Positions 54,731-64,000 of a DNA stretch of 64,000 bases are shown here, piece after piece. Made by a program: the position numbers and the translations under genes. The first letter of the stretch is position 1. Each line of letters starts with the position of its first letter. Under the pieces are notes generated by a model, which saw nothing but the letters and a program-made list of their open reading frames with translations, was not told the DNA's origin and did no database searches. Source of the stretch: JASHVB01 sp963780805 (lineage in GTDB: Bacteria > Pseudomonadota > Alphaproteobacteria > Acetobacterales > Acetobacteraceae); assembly GCA_963780805.1 (NCBI GenBank), contig CAWADP010000009.1:992001-1056000 (forward strand), written 5' to 3'.

Positions 54731-56137
54731 TCACCTCCGTGCCGAGGCTTCCGCGACGCGGGCGAGCGTGAACGTGGTGCAGAGGTTGGTGCTGTCGATG
54801 ACCCGGCCGCTGAACGTCCTGCCGCCATCGTCCGAGCGTCCGGTCAGCCCCAGCCAGTTGTATCCCACAGGCTGGGTCACCCATTTCACCGGCGCCAGCG
54901 ACAACGCGCCGCCATGCGGGTCGAATGATCCCTCCACGATGAACGCGCCGCGCGGCACGTTCGGGCTCGTCGGCAATGGCCCGAAGCTGAAAACCGCGCG
55001 GCGGCGCGGGTTGGCCGATGGCGGGAACAGGGTCAGGGTGAGGCGCGCCATCTGATGCCCGCAGAAATAGGCGCCTTGATAGGCCGCCTCCGTCGGCCCG
55101 ACGGCGCCGACAGGCTGGACCATCCCGGATCCGTTCCAGCCCGCCGCATAGTTCGCATTGCCACGGAGCCGGACCGCAACGGCTGCCAGGCGCTGCTGGG
55201 CGATCTCGCATCCCAGGGTGAAGTCGCCGCGGTTGACACCGTTCGCACCGTAGCAAGCCCCGCGTTGCGGCAGGCCGAGCTGGTTCAGGGCAGTCGCCGC
55301 ACCATCGCGATAGGCCCCCCGCAGGCCGGAGAACCAGGCGTTCCAGACGAGGCGATCATCGCGGCCGGCGGCCAACCCGGGCTGAAGACTGGCTGGCGGC
55401 GGCAGCGTCATGGCCTGCGGTGCCACGGGCTGCGGCGGCGCCATCGCCAGCGGAGGGTTGGGCAGCGATGGCATCGGATTGGGCTGCGGCGTCAACGCCG
55501 ATGGTTGATCCGGCGCGATCCGGGTGGCGATGGCCGTGGCCGCCTGATGTACCGCCGTGACGATGTCGCTGTCGTAGACAATGACATCCATGGACTCAAG
55601 TTCCTCAGGGGTCAGCCAGGTGACGCGGCCGGGTGCGGTTTCCACCATCTTGCCGACAATCGCCGACGGGATGCCCATTTCGCCGGCGACGCGCGCCATC
55701 AACGTCGTCACCGCCAGCGAGGTGTCGGTTTCCTGGCCGCCCTCGTTCGCGCTGTGGACGCCCACCAGCGCATCGCTCGCGGCCATCCGGTGCAGTGATG
55801 CGGCAAACAGCAGGAAGCAGGCCGAGACGCACTGGCTGTTCGACGGAATGACCACCGGCAGCAGGCGGGCGCGGATCAGGTGGGCGAGTAGCTCGCCTTC
55901 CACCACGTTGCCGCCCGGGCTGTCCAACGCCAGCGCGACCACCCGCTTGCCCTGCGGCACCGCCGCGAGAGCTTGCTGCAGCCGCGTGGTATCGCCTTTG
56001 ACGATGGGTCCGCGCCCGCCGACGATCACCTCGGTGGCGGAGATCGGCGTGCTGTCGAATTGCAGCGCGCGCGCGGGAGCCACGGTCGAGCAGACGCCGA
56101 GCAAGCAGATCAATCCGGCCGCCAGGCTGGACCGCAT
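54731..56137 (-). CDS. Periplasmic ClpP-like serine protease
   Basis: The 468-residue protein has a signal peptide (residues about 1-25, ending APARA) and a ClpP/crotonase-type domain of the periplasmic ClpP-like family: VVALALDSPGGNVVEGELLAHLI (residues about 66-88), SQCVSACFLLFAA with the likely nucleophile serine, and ALVGVHSANEGGQ with the likely histidine. A proline-rich linker (about 235-275) and a beta-rich C-terminal domain of about 190 residues follow. Such proteins are predicted to be exported proteases. I chose the ATG at 56137 because the signal peptide begins there; the frame is open to 56323. Substrate unknown. Confidence 0.7.
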   Translation of the reverse strand: MRSSLAAGLICLLGVCSTVAPARALQFDSTPISATEVIVGGRGPIVKGDTTRLQQALAAVPQGKRVVALALDSPGGNVVEGELLAHLIRARLLPVVIPSNSQCVSACFLLFAASLHRMAASDALVGVHSANEGGQETDTSLAVTTLMARVAGEMGIPSAIVGKMVETAPGRVTWLTPEELESMDVIVYDSDIVTAVHQAATAIATRIAPDQPSALTPQPNPMPSLPNPPLAMAPPQPVAPQAMTLPPPASLQPGLAAGRDDRLVWNAWFSGLRGAYRDGAATALNQLGLPQRGACYGANGVNRGDFTLGCEIAQQRLAAVAVRLRGNANYAAGWNGSGMVQPVGAVGPTEAAYQGAYFCGHQMARLTLTLFPPSANPRRRAVFSFGPLPTSPNVPRGAFIVEGSFDPHGGALSLAPVKWVTQPVGYNWLGLTGRSDDGGRTFSGRVIDSTNLCTTFTLARVAEASARR

Positions 56138-57066
56138 TTTCCCGTTCCACCAAGGTGTTGGTCGCCGAGACGGACGGTAGCGCCCGCGGCGGGTCGTTGT
56201 CACATCCGAAATACAGGGGCGAGGCCGGTGGCGCTCGCTCGCGTGCGCGTCGGCGCAGAGGTGCTCTGCGGGCAAGCCCGTGCACCGTGCAAGCGCGGAG
56301 CCGTTCGTCAACTGCCACCCCAACGTCGGTCACGGCGCAACGCCGTGCGTAGGGCGGAAAAGCGCAGCGCTTTCCGCCGCGGCGACGCCATACGTGCGGC
56401 AACTGCGATAGGCGCCGCTTTTCCCCGCCCTATACACAGACCCATCGCCCGGCGGCCGATGTCCTGCTGAGCGATGCCGAAGGGGTGCTTACCGCCTTCC
56501 ATGGCGCGCCACCCATAGAAGACGTCCGCCGGGCTTTCACGATTGGCGGACATGAGATCCCGCAACTCGTGCCACCGCTGTGCCACGAACCGAACCGTTT
56601 CGACGAACAGTTGCACGGCGGTCGAAAGCGCCTTGTCCTTTGTGAATGCGAGCCCCCAAGACAACGCCTGCGTGTCCTCGCCGCCAAGTGGGCCCACGGC
56701 GCGCCTGGATGTCCAGCGTGGCTTGGGTTCGGAAGCGCCATAGGCTGACAGTAGGTCTCTCCTGGTTCCCGGGCCAATTCGTGCCCCGATAAGTCGCCTG
56801 ACCACACAACCATACTGGCTGCCGTGGCCGCACCCAGCGCCACATTGCCGAAACTTCATCTATCGCCGCTATGCCGGTGCGGCGATCGACTGACGGGCAT
56901 GCACACCCTCGCTGGGAAACCCGGTGCTCTGGCAATGATCGCTGGCCGGGTGGTTACCGTCGTTATACCTTGCTTGATATAGCGTTGTTCCTGTTTCCAA
57001 CGTACAGTTTGCGCGTCGTCGGTTCCAAGTCGCATTGGAACCGACTAGGCTGTGAGGGAAAATCGC
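56138..57066. other. Long gene-free region
   Basis: No gene is supported. A short inverted stretch lies at about 56350-56380 (GGCGGAAAAGCG and CGCTTTCCGCC), related to the repeat at 6004. A minus-strand frame at 56308-56859 has a faintly LysR-like phrase but no family motif. The sequence before 57067 is AT-richer (TTGCTTGATATAGCGTTGTT) and may hold the promoter of the next gene. Confidence 0.4.
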
Positions 57067-58372
57067 ATGAGCGTTTCGGATGTTTTCGCGCGCGTGGTCG
57101 CTGTGATTGGTGGCACGGCGCTGCTAGGTACGGCGCCTCAAGGACGGCTCCCCGGAGCCGGCCTGGGGCAGCGCGCCCGCGATTCCACCGGCCAAGCCAC
57201 AGGGTCGAATCCCGACACTCAAGATGCCGACAGCCCGGGGTTGGAGCGAGGGGCAAACACCGGCCACCGCGGCCGGACTCAAAGTCAACGCGTTTGCGAC
57301 CGATCTCAAGCACCCTCGCTGGATCCATGTACTGCCCAATGGCGACGTACTCATCGCCGAATCCACCAGCGTAGCCCGGGCCGCCATGCGGAATGTATTC
57401 GACTACGCCATGGTCAGCACGATGCGGCGCGCCGCCGCGACCGGGGTCAGCGCAAACCGCATCATCTTGTTGCGTGATGCGGACGGCGACGGGGTGGCCG
57501 AAATCCGCGAGGTGTTTCTGGAAGGACTGAACCAGCCGTTCGGCATGGCGCTGCTGGGCGATACGTTCTACGTCGGCAACACCGATGGCGTGGTCGCCTT
57601 TCCGTATACCGCGGGTGCAACGCGTATCACCGGGCCGGGGCGCAAGTTGGTCGAGTTCAAGCCCGGCGGGCATTGGACGCGGAGCCTGCTGCCAAGTCCC
57701 GATGGATCGAAGCTGTACGCTGGCGTTGGCTCGTCCAGCAATATCGGCGAGAACGGCATGGAGGCCGAGGAAGGTCGCGCCGCCATCTACGAACTCGATC
57801 TTGTCAGCGGCACAGGCCGCATCTTTGCAAGCGGTCTGCGCAACGCGGTGGGCATGGCGTGGGAGCCGCAGACCGGTGCCTTGTGGACGGTGGTCAATGA
57901 ACGCGACGGGCTGGGCGACGAGACGCCTCCCGACTATCTGACCTCGGTGCACGACGGCGGGTTCTACGGTTGGCCTTATTGCTACTGGGGAAAAACGGTG
58001 GATGACCGGGTGCCGCAAGACCCTGATGCAGTTGCCAAAGCCATAACGCCCGACTATGCGCTCGGCGGACACACCGCATCGCTCGGCCTCTGCTGGTTGC
58101 CCGCTGGCACGCTTCCTGGCTTTCCGGATGGCATGGCGATCGGCCAACATGGGTCCTGGAACCGCAGCAAGTTGAGCGGCTACAAGCTCATCTTCGTTCC
58201 GTTCACAAACGGACACCCTTCCGGTCCGGCACGCGATATTCTGTCGGGGTTCCTCGCGCCGGATGAGCGCGCTTCCTATGGACGACCAGTCGGTGTGGCG
58301 ATTGGTCCGGATGGATCCGTGCTGATGGCCGATGATGTCGGCGATGTGATCTGGCGCGTAACGGGTGGATGA
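57067..58372 (+). CDS. PQQ-dependent sugar dehydrogenase (soluble glucose/sorbosone dehydrogenase type; one frameshift)
   Basis: The product, about 434 residues, has an export signal (MSVSDVFARVVAVIGGTALLG) and a six-bladed beta-propeller of the GSDH/YliI type. It shows LKHPRWIHVLPNGDVLIAES (residues about 80-98), NQPFGMAL, GGHWTRSLLPSPDGSKLYAGVGSSSNIGENG, NAVGMAWEPQTGALW and HGSWNRSKLSGYK near the C terminus. It oxidises sugars in the periplasm. The signal-peptide frame joins the rest (AIPPAKPQGRIPTLK) if one C is removed near 57176. A conservative caller would start at an ATG at 57224 and lose the export signal. Substrate unknown. Confidence 0.8.
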
Positions 58373-58630
58373 AAAGCCTGGGCGCATTGCTCCCGCGCCA
58401 CGCGCACCGATCGAGGGCAACACGTTGGCATCGATCGCCAAGCATCCTGCCGCACACACCACTGAACAGTTCTGCGCTGCATATTCAAGCGCGCGGGTGG
58501 GGCGCCGGGGGGTGTTGCCTGGCAGCCGGAGACGATGCAGATAGGTTGGGTTGCGACGTTAGCAATACAGAAGGAGTCGGTCCGGCTTGTAGGTGCCGGT
58601 TGTCCGTCCCCGCCGAAATCGTAGGAGAAA

Positions 58631-60005
58631 ATGACCGCGTCGGTTCCGCTCTCACTCCAGCTCGCCGAATTCGCCGCCGGAACGCCGTCCGACGCGCTGC
58701 CGCGTCTTGCGCTCGAGCGCGCCAAGATGAGCCTCGCGAGTACCGATCGCCAGCGCCGCGATGGGCTTCAACATCGCGTCCGCACGGATTGTCCGACAGA
58801 TTGAAGTCGGCAATGGCGGCGCGCCGCATTCGACCGTCTGGTTCGACGGCAGCAAACTGCCGTTAGCCGCCGCTGCACGCGTCAATGCACTGACCAGCGA
58901 TGCCGCCGCCTCCGATGACAGCGACCTGCGAAGCATTGCCCATATCGGCACGATCATTTCGACCGTTTGCATCGCGCTCGGCGAGAAGACCGGAATATCC
59001 GGCGCCGACATGCTGGCCGCGATGGTGTTGGGTTATGAGGTTGCGGGCCGGCTGGACGAGTTGCTCACGCCGGGACGCATGGAGCGCGGCTTTCACGGCT
59101 CGGTCACAACGGTGTTCGGGGCAGCCGTCGCGGCGAGCCGGCTGCTCCGCCTCGATGCCCGGGAAATGGCTCACGCGATCGCACTGGCCGCAACCTCAAT
59201 CGGCGGCATGGCCATCGCTGCCGATACGAGCTGGGCCCGCGAATACCACGCGGGCCAGTCGGCTTCCGTCGGGGTGCAGGCCGCTGTCGCTGCTGCCGCA
59301 GGCTTCACGGCGGAGCTCTCCGTGCTCGATCATCCGCGCGGCTTCCTCGCCGCGATGGGCGGGCAGGCGCTGGATGACATCACGCGGGATCTCGGCCAGT
59401 CCTGGGACATCGTCACTGATATGGCGATCAAGCTGATGCCCGGCGCGCATCCGTTCCATGCGACGGCCGAAGCGGCGGCCGAGGCAGCGCGTCTCGGGCA
59501 GATCAGGTCCGAAGACGTCGACAGCATCGTTATCTCGGCTGCCGTGCAACGGACCAACTTCCGGGGCAATCGGCATCCGCGCAATCTCGTGGATGCGGCA
59601 CACAGCCTCGTCTATTTCGTCGCCGCTGCGATCGCGGATGGCGGGTTCGGCTGGCAACACATGGATCCCGCGAAGATGGCTGATCCCGTCATCGCCTCGC
59701 TGCAGGACAAGGTTTCGTTCGATCCGGATCCGCCACCGCTGCCTGACCGTTTCCCACATCGTCACGGAGGAACCGTGACCATCCGGACGAAAGACGGACG
59801 CACGTTCAGCAGCACCTGCACCACGCCGCGCGGTTCGGGCCCGCGTGGCGTCCAGTGGGCCGATGTCGAAGGCAAGTTCCGCGACCTCGTGAAGCTCGCT
59901 GGGTTGCCGCCTGACCGGATCGAAGCCACTCTCGATCTGATCCGCAATTTCGACGTCGGCAACCGCGCGTCTGAGCTCACCGCGCTGCTGACAGTGAGCG
60001 CCTGA
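58631..60005 (+). CDS. MmgE/PrpD family protein (one frameshift)
   Basis: The product, about 457 residues, is a member of the MmgE/PrpD family (2-methylcitrate dehydratase and related aconitate-like enzymes). The N terminus (LSLQLAEFAAGTPSDALPRLALERAKMSLAST) is in one frame from the ATG at 58631. Removing one G near 58744 joins it to IASAAMGFNIASARIV and the main part: GGAPHSTVWFDGSKLP, VLGYEVAGRLDELL, GFHGSVTTVFGAAVAASRLL and GAHPFHATAEAA. Full family length is about 450. No methylcitrate synthase or lyase is nearby, so a role in propionate metabolism is not supported. Other family members act on different hydroxy acids. Confidence 0.82.
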
Positions 60006-60038
60006 CCCGCACGGAAACCTTCGTCGTCCGTGATGAAG

Positions 60039-60968
60039 TTACGCGGCGGCGTGATCGGGCGCGGCCTGGGACGGATGCCGCTGCCGCCAGTGGCGCGCGA
60101 TGTCGATCCGGCGGCAGAACCATACGCCATCATGGCCATGCGCATAGTCGAGAAACCGCTCCAGCGCGGCGAGCCGCCCCGGCCGGCCGACCAGCCGGCA
60201 ATGCAGCCCAACCGACATCATGCGCGGCGTGTCGGCGCCTTCGGCGTACAACACGTCGAAACTGTCCTTCAGATAGGCAAGGAACTGGTCACCCGAATTG
60301 AAACCCTGCGGCGAGACGAATCGCATGTCGTTGGCGTCGAGCGTATAGGGCACAATGAGCTGCTGCCGGCCCTCGACCACCGCCCAATACGGCAGATCGT
60401 CATTATAGTCGTCTGCATCATAGAGAAAGCCGCCATACTCCGCCACCAGCCGCCGCGTGTTCGGACTGGTGCGGCCGGTGTACCAGCCCAGCGGCCGCTC
60501 GCCCGCCACCTGCGTCAGAATGTCCACCGCCTGGTGGATATGCGCACGCTCCACGTCCTCGGGCACGTACTGGTAGTTGATCCATTTCAGGCCATGACTG
60601 GCGATTTCATGTCCCGCCGCGACCATCGCGCGGATCACCTGCGGATGACGCTGCGCCGCCATGGCAACAGCGAAGATGGTCAGCGGAACCCGCTTGCGTT
60701 CGAACAGGCGCAGGATACGCCAGACGCCGACGCGCGCCCCGTACTCGTAGATTTGCTCCATGCTGATATGGCGCACGCCTGGCAACGGCTGTGCCGCCAC
60801 AATCTCCGACAGGAACGCCTCGGAAACCTGGTCGCCGTGCAGGATGGAGTTCTCGCCACCTTCCTCGTAATTCAGCACGCATTGCACGGCGAGCCGCGCG
60901 CCGCCGGGCCAGTCGGCCTGCGGCGGGTTGGGGCCGTAGCCGATCAGGTCGCGCGGATAGTCGCTCAT
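60039..60968 (-). CDS. puuE: Allantoinase PuuE / polysaccharide deacetylase family
   Basis: The 309-residue NodB-fold protein resembles PuuE allantoinases, which open the allantoin ring in uric-acid breakdown. It shows RDLIGYGPNPPQADWPGGARLAV at the N terminus, LNYEEGGENS (residues about 34-43), ISMEQIYEYGARVGVWRIL, GHEIASHGLKWINYQ (histidines of the active site) and TGRTSPNTRRLVAEYGGFLYDADDYNDDLP. It lies 10 bases downstream of an NCS1 permease gene on the same strand. This pairing with a purine or allantoin transporter supports a nitrogen-salvage role. Confidence 0.85.
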   Translation of the reverse strand: MSDYPRDLIGYGPNPPQADWPGGARLAVQCVLNYEEGGENSILHGDQVSEAFLSEIVAAQPLPGVRHISMEQIYEYGARVGVWRILRLFERKRVPLTIFAVAMAAQRHPQVIRAMVAAGHEIASHGLKWINYQYVPEDVERAHIHQAVDILTQVAGERPLGWYTGRTSPNTRRLVAEYGGFLYDADDYNDDLPYWAVVEGRQQLIVPYTLDANDMRFVSPQGFNSGDQFLAYLKDSFDVLYAEGADTPRMMSVGLHCRLVGRPGRLAALERFLDYAHGHDGVWFCRRIDIARHWRQRHPSQAAPDHAAA

Positions 60969-60978
60969 TGGCGGAGAT

Positions 60979-62433
60979 TCACGCGCGTCGCAACGCTGGC
61001 CGCGGCATCGCGCGGCCGACCGCGTAATAGACCCCGCCGCCTATCGCCACGCCGAAGAACCAGCCGTACACGCTCCACCACGACGGCAACAGGTCGCCGA
61101 TGTTGGGCAACACACTCGAGAACAGGGCGCCGATGATGAAGGCAATGATCGCTGCCGGGTTCCAGCCACCCCGATAGCGGTACTCGCCACCCTCCTGGTA
61201 CAACGCCGCCACATCGATCTCCCCGCGGCGGATCAGGTAGTAGTCCACCATCATGATGCCGAAGATCGGTCCCATCGTCGCGCCGATCAGTCCAACAAAG
61301 GACGCGGCGCTACCTTGCCACGGCGCGAACGGATACAGCATCAGGGCGATCAGCGCGGCGATGTAGCCGCCCTTCTTGAAGTCGATCAGCCGCGGAAAGA
61401 CGTTCGAGAAGTCGAAGGCCGGCGAGACGAAATTGGCCACCACGTTGATGCCGAGCGTCGCCACCGCAAACGTCACCGCCGCCACCATCGCCAGGAACCA
61501 ACTGCTGAACCTGGCAGAGATCTGGTCCGGATGGATCAGCACCTGACCATACACGGTATAGGCCGCAGTGGTGGTCACGCCGGCGACCAGGGTAAACAGG
61601 ATCAGGTTCACCGGCAGACCCCAGATGTTGCCCTTGCGCACCGCGGCCTCGTTCGGGGCGTAGCGCGAGAAGTCGCAGAAATTCAAGTACAGCGCGGCGA
61701 AATACGTTACCCAGGTGGCCGCCACCGCGGCCAGCGAGGCGAACGATCCCGGCGTTCCGGGCACCCCGGCGTCGCGTGTTTTCGCCAGCAGCACGTCGTG
61801 CGGAATGCCGGCGCCAAATGAAATGCCGCCGGCCATGATCGTCAGCACGACCGCGAGGACCAGCATCATCACCCAAACCGCCGGCCCCGCCCAGTCCTGG
61901 AAGCGCCGCACTGTCTCCATGCCATGCTGGATGATCAGGAGCTGCAGCGCCCAGACGACGACGAAGCAGATCACTTCCAACGTCGAATGGCCGAGCATGT
62001 GGCTGGATTGCTGGAAATGCAGCATCGCCGGCCAACGGATCAGTAATGCAACGATCGCGCCCGAGGCGGCGGCAGTCTGTGCGCCGTACCAGAAGCAGGC
62101 GACGATGGCCCGCACCAGCGCCGGCAGGTTGGCGCCGAACACGCCGAACGATGCGCGCGCCAGCACGGGATACGGCACCCCGGTGCGCACGCCGGCATAG
62201 CCGACCAGACTCATCAACCAGAAGATGACGATCGAGCCGATGCCGATGGCGATGATGAAATTGATTAAATTGCCACACAGCAAGAACAGACTGGCGGCCA
62301 GGTAATAGCCCCAGAGGCTGTGCACGTCGGAGGTCCATACGTTGAAGATGCTGAACGCACCCCAGTTGCGATGCTCGGCCGGCGCCAGGTCTTCATTATA
62401 GAGAGCGGTGGATGCGTTCGGTGGCGGCGCCAT
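60979..62433 (-). CDS. NCS1 family transporter (purine/pyrimidine/allantoin permease)
   Basis: The 484-residue protein has about twelve membrane segments and the NCS1 marks: AEHRNWGAFSIFNVWTSDVHSLWGYYLAASLF near the N terminus, VPYPVLARASFGVFGANLPALVRAIVACFWYGAQ, FCDFSRYAPNE, and a late GIMMVDYYLIRRGEID. It imports nucleobases, hydantoins or allantoin with sodium or protons. It is directly upstream of the PuuE-type gene, so allantoin or a related ureide is the most likely substrate (inference from context). Confidence 0.9.
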   Translation of the reverse strand: MAPPPNASTALYNEDLAPAEHRNWGAFSIFNVWTSDVHSLWGYYLAASLFLLCGNLINFIIAIGIGSIVIFWLMSLVGYAGVRTGVPYPVLARASFGVFGANLPALVRAIVACFWYGAQTAAASGAIVALLIRWPAMLHFQQSSHMLGHSTLEVICFVVVWALQLLIIQHGMETVRRFQDWAGPAVWVMMLVLAVVLTIMAGGISFGAGIPHDVLLAKTRDAGVPGTPGSFASLAAVAATWVTYFAALYLNFCDFSRYAPNEAAVRKGNIWGLPVNLILFTLVAGVTTTAAYTVYGQVLIHPDQISARFSSWFLAMVAAVTFAVATLGINVVANFVSPAFDFSNVFPRLIDFKKGGYIAALIALMLYPFAPWQGSAASFVGLIGATMGPIFGIMMVDYYLIRRGEIDVAALYQEGGEYRYRGGWNPAAIIAFIIGALFSSVLPNIGDLLPSWWSVYGWFFGVAIGGGVYYAVGRAMPRPALRRA

Positions 62434-62739
62434 GATATTGGTCCCCTTTTCTCAGCCGTGCAGCCGGCCCGCTGCTGTCCCCGGCGCGTTTGCTGCGACC
62501 CTTGGACACACTTTATGCGATATGGGCGAAGATCGAGCAACAGCGAGGGGCCGCTGCCGCAGTTCGATGCAAAGCTTCAGCACGGCGTGCTACCGCGACG
62601 CGCCGCGCGTCGCGACATCCCCCGCAGCGACATCCCCCACTGGGCGACGTCTGGGGCGAAAGCGTTCTGGAGCCAGGTGTCGTGGGGCTGCTCACTGGGC
62701 CGACCGCAGACCCGCGGCTGGATGAAAAGACCGCCTCAC
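62434..62739. other. Intergenic stretch between permease and alkB genes
   Basis: No gene is supported. The stretch should hold the permease promoter on the minus strand. I see no other signal. Confidence 0.35.
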
Positions 62740-63399
62740 CTACAGCGCGTTGCGGAAGGTCAGATTGATGCGGCAGCGTCCGGTCAGCGCATGCTCTCCC
62801 TCCGCCAGCGCATCGATGCCGTGGAACGTCAGCCGCGACGGGCCGCCCCACACCACCACGTCGCCGCTTTCCAGCCGCAACCGGCGTGGCCGGTCGCCGC
62901 GCCGCAGTCCACCCCACAAGAACACTGCCGGCAGCCCCAGCGATACCGAGACTATCGGCGCGGCAAAGTCGTTTTCGTTACGGTCCTGGTGCAGCGTCAG
63001 TCGCGCGTCAGGCCCGTAACGATTGATCAGGCAACTGTCCGGCACGAACCCGTTGAAGCCGCCCGCCGCCGCGGCTCGCACCGCCACGTCCAGCAACAGC
63101 GCCGGCATCGCCGGCCATGGTCGCCCGCTTTCCGGATCGCGCGATTGATAGCAGTAGCCGCGCCGATCGGTGATCCAGCCGACGCGGCCGCAATTGGTCA
63201 TCGCCACCGACATCGTGTAGCCGCCAGGCGTGACCATATGGCGGAACGGCGCCGCCTCGATCACCGGTCGCAGCGCCGCCAGCAGCGCCGCTTGCTCCGC
63301 CGAGACGTAGCCGCGCAGCAGAACCGCGCCTTCTGCCAGCGGCACCGCGGACGCATCCGTAGGCGTCAGGCCATCGAGCAAATCCATCGCCGGCTGCAT
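62740..63399 (-). CDS. alkB: Alpha-ketoglutarate-dependent DNA repair dioxygenase AlkB
   Basis: The 219-residue protein removes methyl groups from damaged bases using iron, 2-oxoglutarate and oxygen. Visible are the N-terminal GAVLLRGYVSAEQ, the substrate-lid region MSVAMTNCGRVGWITDRRGYCY (near residue 64), the iron-binding LHQDRNEND (His and Asp, near 136-144) with the later His in LTFHGIDALAEG, and RINLTFR (2-oxoglutarate arginines). E. coli AlkB has 216 residues. It stands alone, without ada. Confidence 0.93.
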   Translation of the reverse strand: MQPAMDLLDGLTPTDASAVPLAEGAVLLRGYVSAEQAALLAALRPVIEAAPFRHMVTPGGYTMSVAMTNCGRVGWITDRRGYCYQSRDPESGRPWPAMPALLLDVAVRAAAAGGFNGFVPDSCLINRYGPDARLTLHQDRNENDFAAPIVSVSLGLPAVFLWGGLRRGDRPRRLRLESGDVVVWGGPSRLTFHGIDALAEGEHALTGRCRINLTFRNAL

Positions 63400-63741
63400 G
63401 TCCTACATGATACCGTGCGTCGCTGTCATGCGCACTGGGCACCGGAACCATTGACCTACCGCCGTAGGTCATTGCGAGGGGCGAAGCGACGAAGCAATCT
63501 CCTGCCTGACGAGCCACGCGTATGCTTCGTCGGGCCTGACAGTAAAGCGGACCCCGGCTCCGAAAGGTTCTTTTGCAAGGTTTGGGCGCCGCTGCCGCTG
63601 CACGTCGGGTAGGATCAGTGTGGTTGCACCGGCATGGCGCATGCGTCCGAGGCACCGCCGGACTCGCTGCATCGGCCACCGATCGGAAGCAGATGGCGGC
63701 CGCAGCGTCCTGACGATTCTGCCGCTGCGGCCGCCGTCGCC
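63400..63741. repeat. Intergenic region with a dispersed repeat
   Basis: No gene is supported. 63466-63512 (GGTCATTGCGAGGGGCGAAG, then CGACGAAGCAATCTCCTGCC) is the half-unit of a palindromic repeat widespread in bacterial genomes. I see nothing else. Confidence 0.5.
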
Positions 63742-64000
63742 TCAGTTCATGTGCGTCGCGCGGTAGTAGGGGTTGCGCAGAACCCTGCCGGGCAGCGCAC
63801 CGCTGTGCTTGCCGTCCTCCATCAGAACCTGTCCGTTGACGACCGTCATATGGATGCCCTGCGCCGGTTCGCGGATCCGCATGGCCCCATTGGGAAAGTC
63901 GTGCACGACCTCATGCGGCAGCGGACGGACCGTGTCAGGATCGAAGACCACGATATCCGCAACCATGCCCGGCTGCAGCAAGCCGCGGTCGTGCAGGCCG
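63742..64000 (-). CDS. D-aminoacylase/amidohydrolase family protein, C-terminal part
   Basis: The frame is open at the right edge of the window, so the start lies outside. The last about 86 residues read RGLLQPGMVADIVVFDPDTV, then FPNGAMRIREPAQGIHMTVVNGQVLMEDGKHSGALPGRVLR. This is the small beta-sandwich that closes N-acyl-D-amino-acid deacylases and related amidohydrolases. The metal-binding barrel is outside the window, so the substrate cannot be judged. Confidence 0.75.
   Translation of the reverse strand, partial: GLHDRGLLQPGMVADIVVFDPDTVRPLPHEVVHDFPNGAMRIREPAQGIHMTVVNGQVLMEDGKHSGALPGRVLRNPYYRATHMN

Noticed and set aside
56308..56859. Possible LysR-type or transposase remnant on the minus strand
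   Set aside because: One phrase (LSTAVQLFVETVR) is faintly LysR-like, but no helix-turn-helix or transposase motif was seen.

Overview
The window is high-GC bacterial DNA of alphaproteobacterial type, most likely Acetobacteraceae or a close relative. The gene neighbourhoods support this: rpsT next to dnaA, hdaA-ppk-ppx, trpE beside ppiD, and slt divergent from dapA. PQQ-type sugar oxidation and purine-degradation functions fit the same group. No rRNA, tRNA, CRISPR array or intact insertion sequence was recognised.

Layout. 0-6 kb: the 3' part of an operon for a membrane complex related to hydrogenase-4 and complex I. Its large subunit has lost most nickel-iron ligands, so it resembles the 'energy-converting hydrogenase related' (Ehr) group. 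6-9 kb: a membrane-anchored trypsin-like protease, then the ruins of a xanthine-dehydrogenase-type operon. 8.8-13.8 kb: rpsT, dnaA, an aldo/keto reductase, a TetR-like regulator and a phasin. 14.7-18.6 kb: a decaheme c-type cytochrome of the MtrA/PioA type followed by an MtrB/PioB-type outer-membrane barrel that ends in an OmpA peptidoglycan-binding domain, a candidate conduit for electrons across the outer membrane. 18.8-30.3 kb: pgpA, an alpha/beta hydrolase, slt, dapA, phosphoketolase, trpE and ppiD.

30.7-43.8 kb: a ketopantoate-reductase-like gene, then a glycan island with a polytopic membrane protein, methyltransferases and glycosyltransferases. Part of the island has visibly lower GC. 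The last 66 bases of the reductase gene recur at the far end of the membrane-protein gene, which marks an insertion or duplication junction. 44-49.6 kb: ppx, ppk and hdaA, then a peroxiredoxin fragment and a single-domain response regulator. 49.8-56.1 kb: an HpcH/HpaI aldolase, two envelope proteins and a periplasmic ClpP-like protease. 57-64 kb: a PQQ-type sugar dehydrogenase, an MmgE/PrpD protein, a PuuE-type deacetylase with an NCS1 permease, AlkB and the end of an amidohydrolase.

A caution runs through the window. About a dozen otherwise complete genes are split by single-base frameshifts, mostly one extra base, and protein similarity continues on both sides of each break. Sequence error is the simplest explanation. 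These genes are listed over their full span and the likely break is named in each entry.
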